Assembly (NCBI RefSeq): GCF_000239695.1 | Contig: NZ_JH470338.1 | Span: 1,404,613-1,468,612 of the forward strand | Origin: Actinomyces graevenitzii C83 | Lineage (GTDB): Bacteria; Actinomycetota; Actinomycetes; Actinomycetales; Actinomycetaceae | Length of the DNA: 64,000 nucleotides | Direction of reading: 5' to 3' | Part shown: positions 61,567 through 64,000 of the stretch, piece after piece | Numbering within the stretch: position 1 is the stretch's first letter | Layout: each line of letters starts with the position of its first letter | The notes under the pieces: model-generated | Told to the model about the DNA's origin: nothing | What the model saw: the letters and a program-made list of their open reading frames with translations, nothing else | Databases searched by the model: none | Position numbers and translations under genes: made by a program

Positions 61567-62759
61567 TTTTGGCCCTTTTGCGCCCAAAAGTTAGGGTTGA
61601 GCGCCCAGTTAGCTAGGCGCGCACCTACTTTTCTCTCTGCTCGTTTTAGCCGCAGTGGGTCTAAACCCAGCTGTAGGCGCTGAGTTAGCTCACGTCGATT
61701 AGGCAGGGCACACACCACCGGGGCACCTACCAGTCGGGCTATTTCTTGGCTGGTTAGGTCTGCTCCCTGCTCTCGTAGGGCTAGGGCGCCTAAGCCTGGG
61801 CGTACTTCTTGCAGCCAGCCGCGTGCAGCTAGGGCGGCGCGGTGGGTTTGGTCAGTTACCAGCAGTACCCGCGCACCTTCCAGCTCATCCCAGGGCAGGT
61901 GTGGCAGTTGCAGCGCCGGCAGATCCACTACTGTTAACTGGCAGGTGGTGCGTAGGGCGTAGATGGCTTGGCTCATTTGCAGCCAGTTTTTAGGCCCGCC
62001 TTGGCCGCCACTGCCGGCTAGTACCTTCACGCCGCGATATTTACCCAGCCCCCGCACTAGTCTTTGGGGCCATAGTGGCGACTGATTTTTAGGTAGCTGC
62101 CCCCAGCTAGCGCCCTGACAGTAGCCACTCCCCAGGTATAGGTCCAGGCCACCGTAGGGGTTGGCATCCACCAGGGCCGCAGTCACCCTAGCTGGCGCGG
62201 CCGGCACCCCAAAATCTGCCCCATCCAGCTGCATCCCTTGGCCCTGAAACCCGGCTAGCTGCGACGCCCCACCGCCACGGATTAGCTCACGCCCAGCCCA
62301 CGCCAGTAGCGCAGCGCTATAGGTGGCCCCAATTCCGCCCACCGCCCCACACACAAACACCACTTGGCCAAGCCGACTAGCCTGTTTGCTTAGCAGCAGC
62401 CGGTATAGCCGCTCCACCTGAGTGGGTAGATTCAGCTCTATTAGCTCGACGGCGTCGGCGCGCCCCTCCAACTGGTCCAGCAAGCCCCGGGCATGGGCCT
62501 TTAAACCCGGCTGACACACTCCCAGGCAGCTTTCTAAACAGTTTTGGCTAAGGTAGGCGAACTGGCCGGCCATATGTAGCGCATCAACCCCATTAACCCC
62601 ACCCCCGTCTGCAGCTTGCATAGGCACCTGGATGAAAGCCTCCACGTCAGCTATTTGCAGGTGGCAGTGCAGCTGCTCTAAATATTCAAGGGAGCCAAAA
62701 TCCCAACACCAAAGGGCCCCCAGCGCGGCCAACTCCAGGCGGGCTGGGCTGACAAGCAC
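61563..62759 (-). CDS. Ssd/CpaE-like Tad localisation protein
   Basis: 398 residues, related to Rv3660c (septum-site-determining, Ssd) and CpaE. FVCGAVGGIGATYSAALLAWAGRELI is a deviant Walker A of the MinD/ParA superfamily, with GAVGGIGAT in place of KGGxGKT, so ATP binding is doubtful. VDANPYGGLDLYLG and LTVVDLPALQLPHLPWDE fit the fold. CpaE-like proteins position Tad pili at the cell pole or septum. The start is GTG 62759. A GCCGCCCCCAGC repeat lies just upstream (62780-62825). Confidence 0.85.
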   Translation of the reverse strand: MLVSPARLELAALGALWCWDFGSLEYLEQLHCHLQIADVEAFIQVPMQAADGGGVNGVDALHMAGQFAYLSQNCLESCLGVCQPGLKAHARGLLDQLEGRADAVELIELNLPTQVERLYRLLLSKQASRLGQVVFVCGAVGGIGATYSAALLAWAGRELIRGGGASQLAGFQGQGMQLDGADFGVPAAPARVTAALVDANPYGGLDLYLGSGYCQGASWGQLPKNQSPLWPQRLVRGLGKYRGVKVLAGSGGQGGPKNWLQMSQAIYALRTTCQLTVVDLPALQLPHLPWDELEGARVLLVTDQTHRAALAARGWLQEVRPGLGALALREQGADLTSQEIARLVGAPVVCALPNRRELTQRLQLGLDPLRLKRAERKVGARLANWALNPNFWAQKGQK

Positions 62760-62920
62760 ATGCAGTTGCTACGCCAACGCCGCCCCCAGCGCCGCCCCCA
62801 GCGCCACTACCGCCAGCGCCGCCGCCAGGCGGGCTAGGGGCCGGCGCGCTTAAGTCAACCTCGTTTAACTCAACCATGCTCAACACCCTGCCCCCACCCA
62901 CCCCTTAGGCGCTGCCAGGC

Positions 62921-62967
62921 TGTGGATAAGAACCATGGGGGTCAAAAAGTTACCCACTTGTGGATTA
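62921..62967. promoter_or_regulatory. DnaA-box-like pair
   Basis: TGTGGATAA (62921-62929), the exact complement of the TTATCCACA DnaA box, and TGTGGATTA (62959-62967), one base off, in the same orientation 38 bp apart. They lie in the gap between divergent ssd and the lipase gene. Too few for an origin; possibly DnaA titration or regulation, or chance. Confidence 0.35.
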
Positions 62968-63043
62968 ACTCGGGAAATTTTCAGCTTGCGCTTTTACACT
63001 TCACAACACACCCCCTAAAACTTCCTAATGCGAGGTAACCGCG

Positions 63044-64000
63044 TGTTTAAAACCCAACTGCGCCGCCTAAGCCCGCGCCGCACCGCCAGCCCCAGCGCTA
63101 CCCCCAAAACCGCCACCCGCTGGCTACGCCCAGCCCTGGCCACACTAACCACCCTGATGCTAGGCGCTGCCGCCCTAGCCCCCACCAGCCCCGCACAGGC
63201 TGGAGTTTTCAGCAAAGACCCTAACGGCGACGTCGCCCGCCCCTTCTACTACAACTCCGTCACCCTAGACGGCACCCCGGGCAAGCTACTGCGCCAAGAA
63301 GCCGCCGTCAGTGGCATCAACACCCTAGGGATCAGCAAAATCGGGCCCTACAAAGCCCAACGCATCCTCTACTCATCCAAAAACCGCACCGGCAAAGACA
63401 TCGCCGTCAGCGGCATCGTGATTGAACCCAAACGCGCCTGGAGCGGTAAAGGCCAGCGCCCCATCATCGCCTACGCCCCGGGAACCCAGGGCATCAGCGA
63501 CGACTGCGCCCCCTCCTGGAACATCGCCAACTCCATCGGCGACTATGAACAGCTGTTCTTCAAATCCTTCCTGGCAAAAGGCTACGCCGTAGTAGTCACC
63601 GACTATGAAGGCCTAGGCACCCCCGGCGCCCACACCTACATGGACCGCGTCTCCCAAGGCCACGCCGTGCTGGACTCAGCCCGCGCCGCCACCCAGCTAA
63701 AAGGCTGGGACCTGGGCAAAAACAACCCCATCGTAATTAACGGCTACTCCCAAGGTGGCGGGGCCGCAGCCAGCGCCGCCGAACTAGCCGGCACCTACGC
63801 CCCCGAACTGAACATCAAGGGGGCAGCCGCAGGTGCAGTCCCGGCCAACCTCAGCGCCCTACCCGCCAAGCTCGACGGCGGCAAATCCGCCCTATTTGAG
63901 CTCTACGCCCTCAAAGGCCTAACCACCAGCTACGGCGTCACCCTGCCGCTGTCACCCCACGGCCAGCAGGTAATGCAGCGCGCTACCAACACCTGCGTCA
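63044..64000 (+). CDS. Secreted lipase (LIP family), 3' end beyond window
   Basis: At least 319 residues, running off the window. Signal peptide: basic RRLSPRRTAS region and hydrophobic ALATLTTLMLGAAALAP with an Ala-X-Ala site (SPAQA). Then DVARPFYYNS, a segment typical of actinobacterial secretory lipases, PIIAYAPGTQGISDDCAPS (oxyanion region with Cys), VVVTDYEGLGTPGAHTYMD and the nucleophile elbow INGYSQGGGAA near residue 232. The alpha/beta-hydrolase Asp and His are expected beyond the window. GTG 63044 has GAGG eight bases upstream; ATG 63029 is in frame but lacks a site. Confidence 0.9.

Noticed and set aside
62921..62967. Replication origin
   Set aside because: Only two DnaA-type boxes, no AT-rich unwinding region, and no dnaA, dnaN or gyr genes nearby.

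Overview
The window looks like chromosomal DNA from a high-GC Gram-positive bacterium (Actinomycetota), probably of the Actinomycetaceae or a close relative. This rests on: actinobacterial coproporphyrin-type haem genes (HemQ, an Fe-S-type ferrochelatase, HemY); a dnaK-grpE-dnaJ-hspR operon with a HAIR-like operator; a Tad pilus locus of the Ssd/CpaF/TadC/DUF4244 type; DUF4235, DUF4282 and YhgE/Pip proteins; GTG starts; and frequent ATGA/GTGA gene overlaps. GC is moderate (roughly high fifties), with AT-rich islands around 0.7-1.3, 5-6.7, 36.9-37.3 and 47.0-47.3 kb. The genus is not decided.

Layout. 0-7 kb is accessory: a NUDIX hydrolase, an orphan TraD/HerA-like ATPase, a phased 10-bp repeat array, a membrane-anchored conjugation-accessory-like protein, a tandem pair of unknown paralogues and a small membrane protein. 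7.3-19.1 kb holds haem synthesis from glutamyl-tRNA onward: hemQ-hemH-hemA on the minus strand, diverging from hemE-hemY-hemC-hemD-hemB-hemL on the plus strand. HemA, HemL, HemB, HemC, HemD and HemE make coproporphyrinogen III; HemY oxidises it, HemH inserts iron and HemQ decarboxylates coproheme to haem. A perfect ParB-binding parS sequence lies inside hemD, suggesting the origin-proximal part of the chromosome. 19-36 kb holds envelope and metabolic genes: a DUF808 protein, a YhgE/Pip pair, a Cys/Met PLP enzyme, a patatin, an adenine/adenosine deaminase, a secreted repeat protein, a fused MacB-like ABC transporter and a Pr6Pr-like protein. Five copies of a 78-bp palindromic element are scattered between these genes.

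36-44 kb contains a tandem pair of unknown secreted proteins, a candidate structured RNA with a good promoter, and a TPP-riboswitch-controlled thiamine ABC transporter (thiB-thiP-thiQ). 43.8-50.3 kb has a large membrane Fe-S oxidoreductase, DUF4235, an isolated coiled-coil protein and a two-gene membrane operon. 50.4-54.5 kb is the HspR chaperone operon. An FUSC-family protein and two small stress proteins (CsbD, GlsB) follow. 57.3-62.8 kb is a compact Tad pilus locus, and the window ends inside a secreted lipase gene.

No tRNA, rRNA, CRISPR array, transposase or integrase was recognised. The least explained items are the 78-bp element family, the decamer array, the two paralogue pairs, the 39.4-kb RNA candidate and the lysine-rich HemQ extension with its own internal start site.
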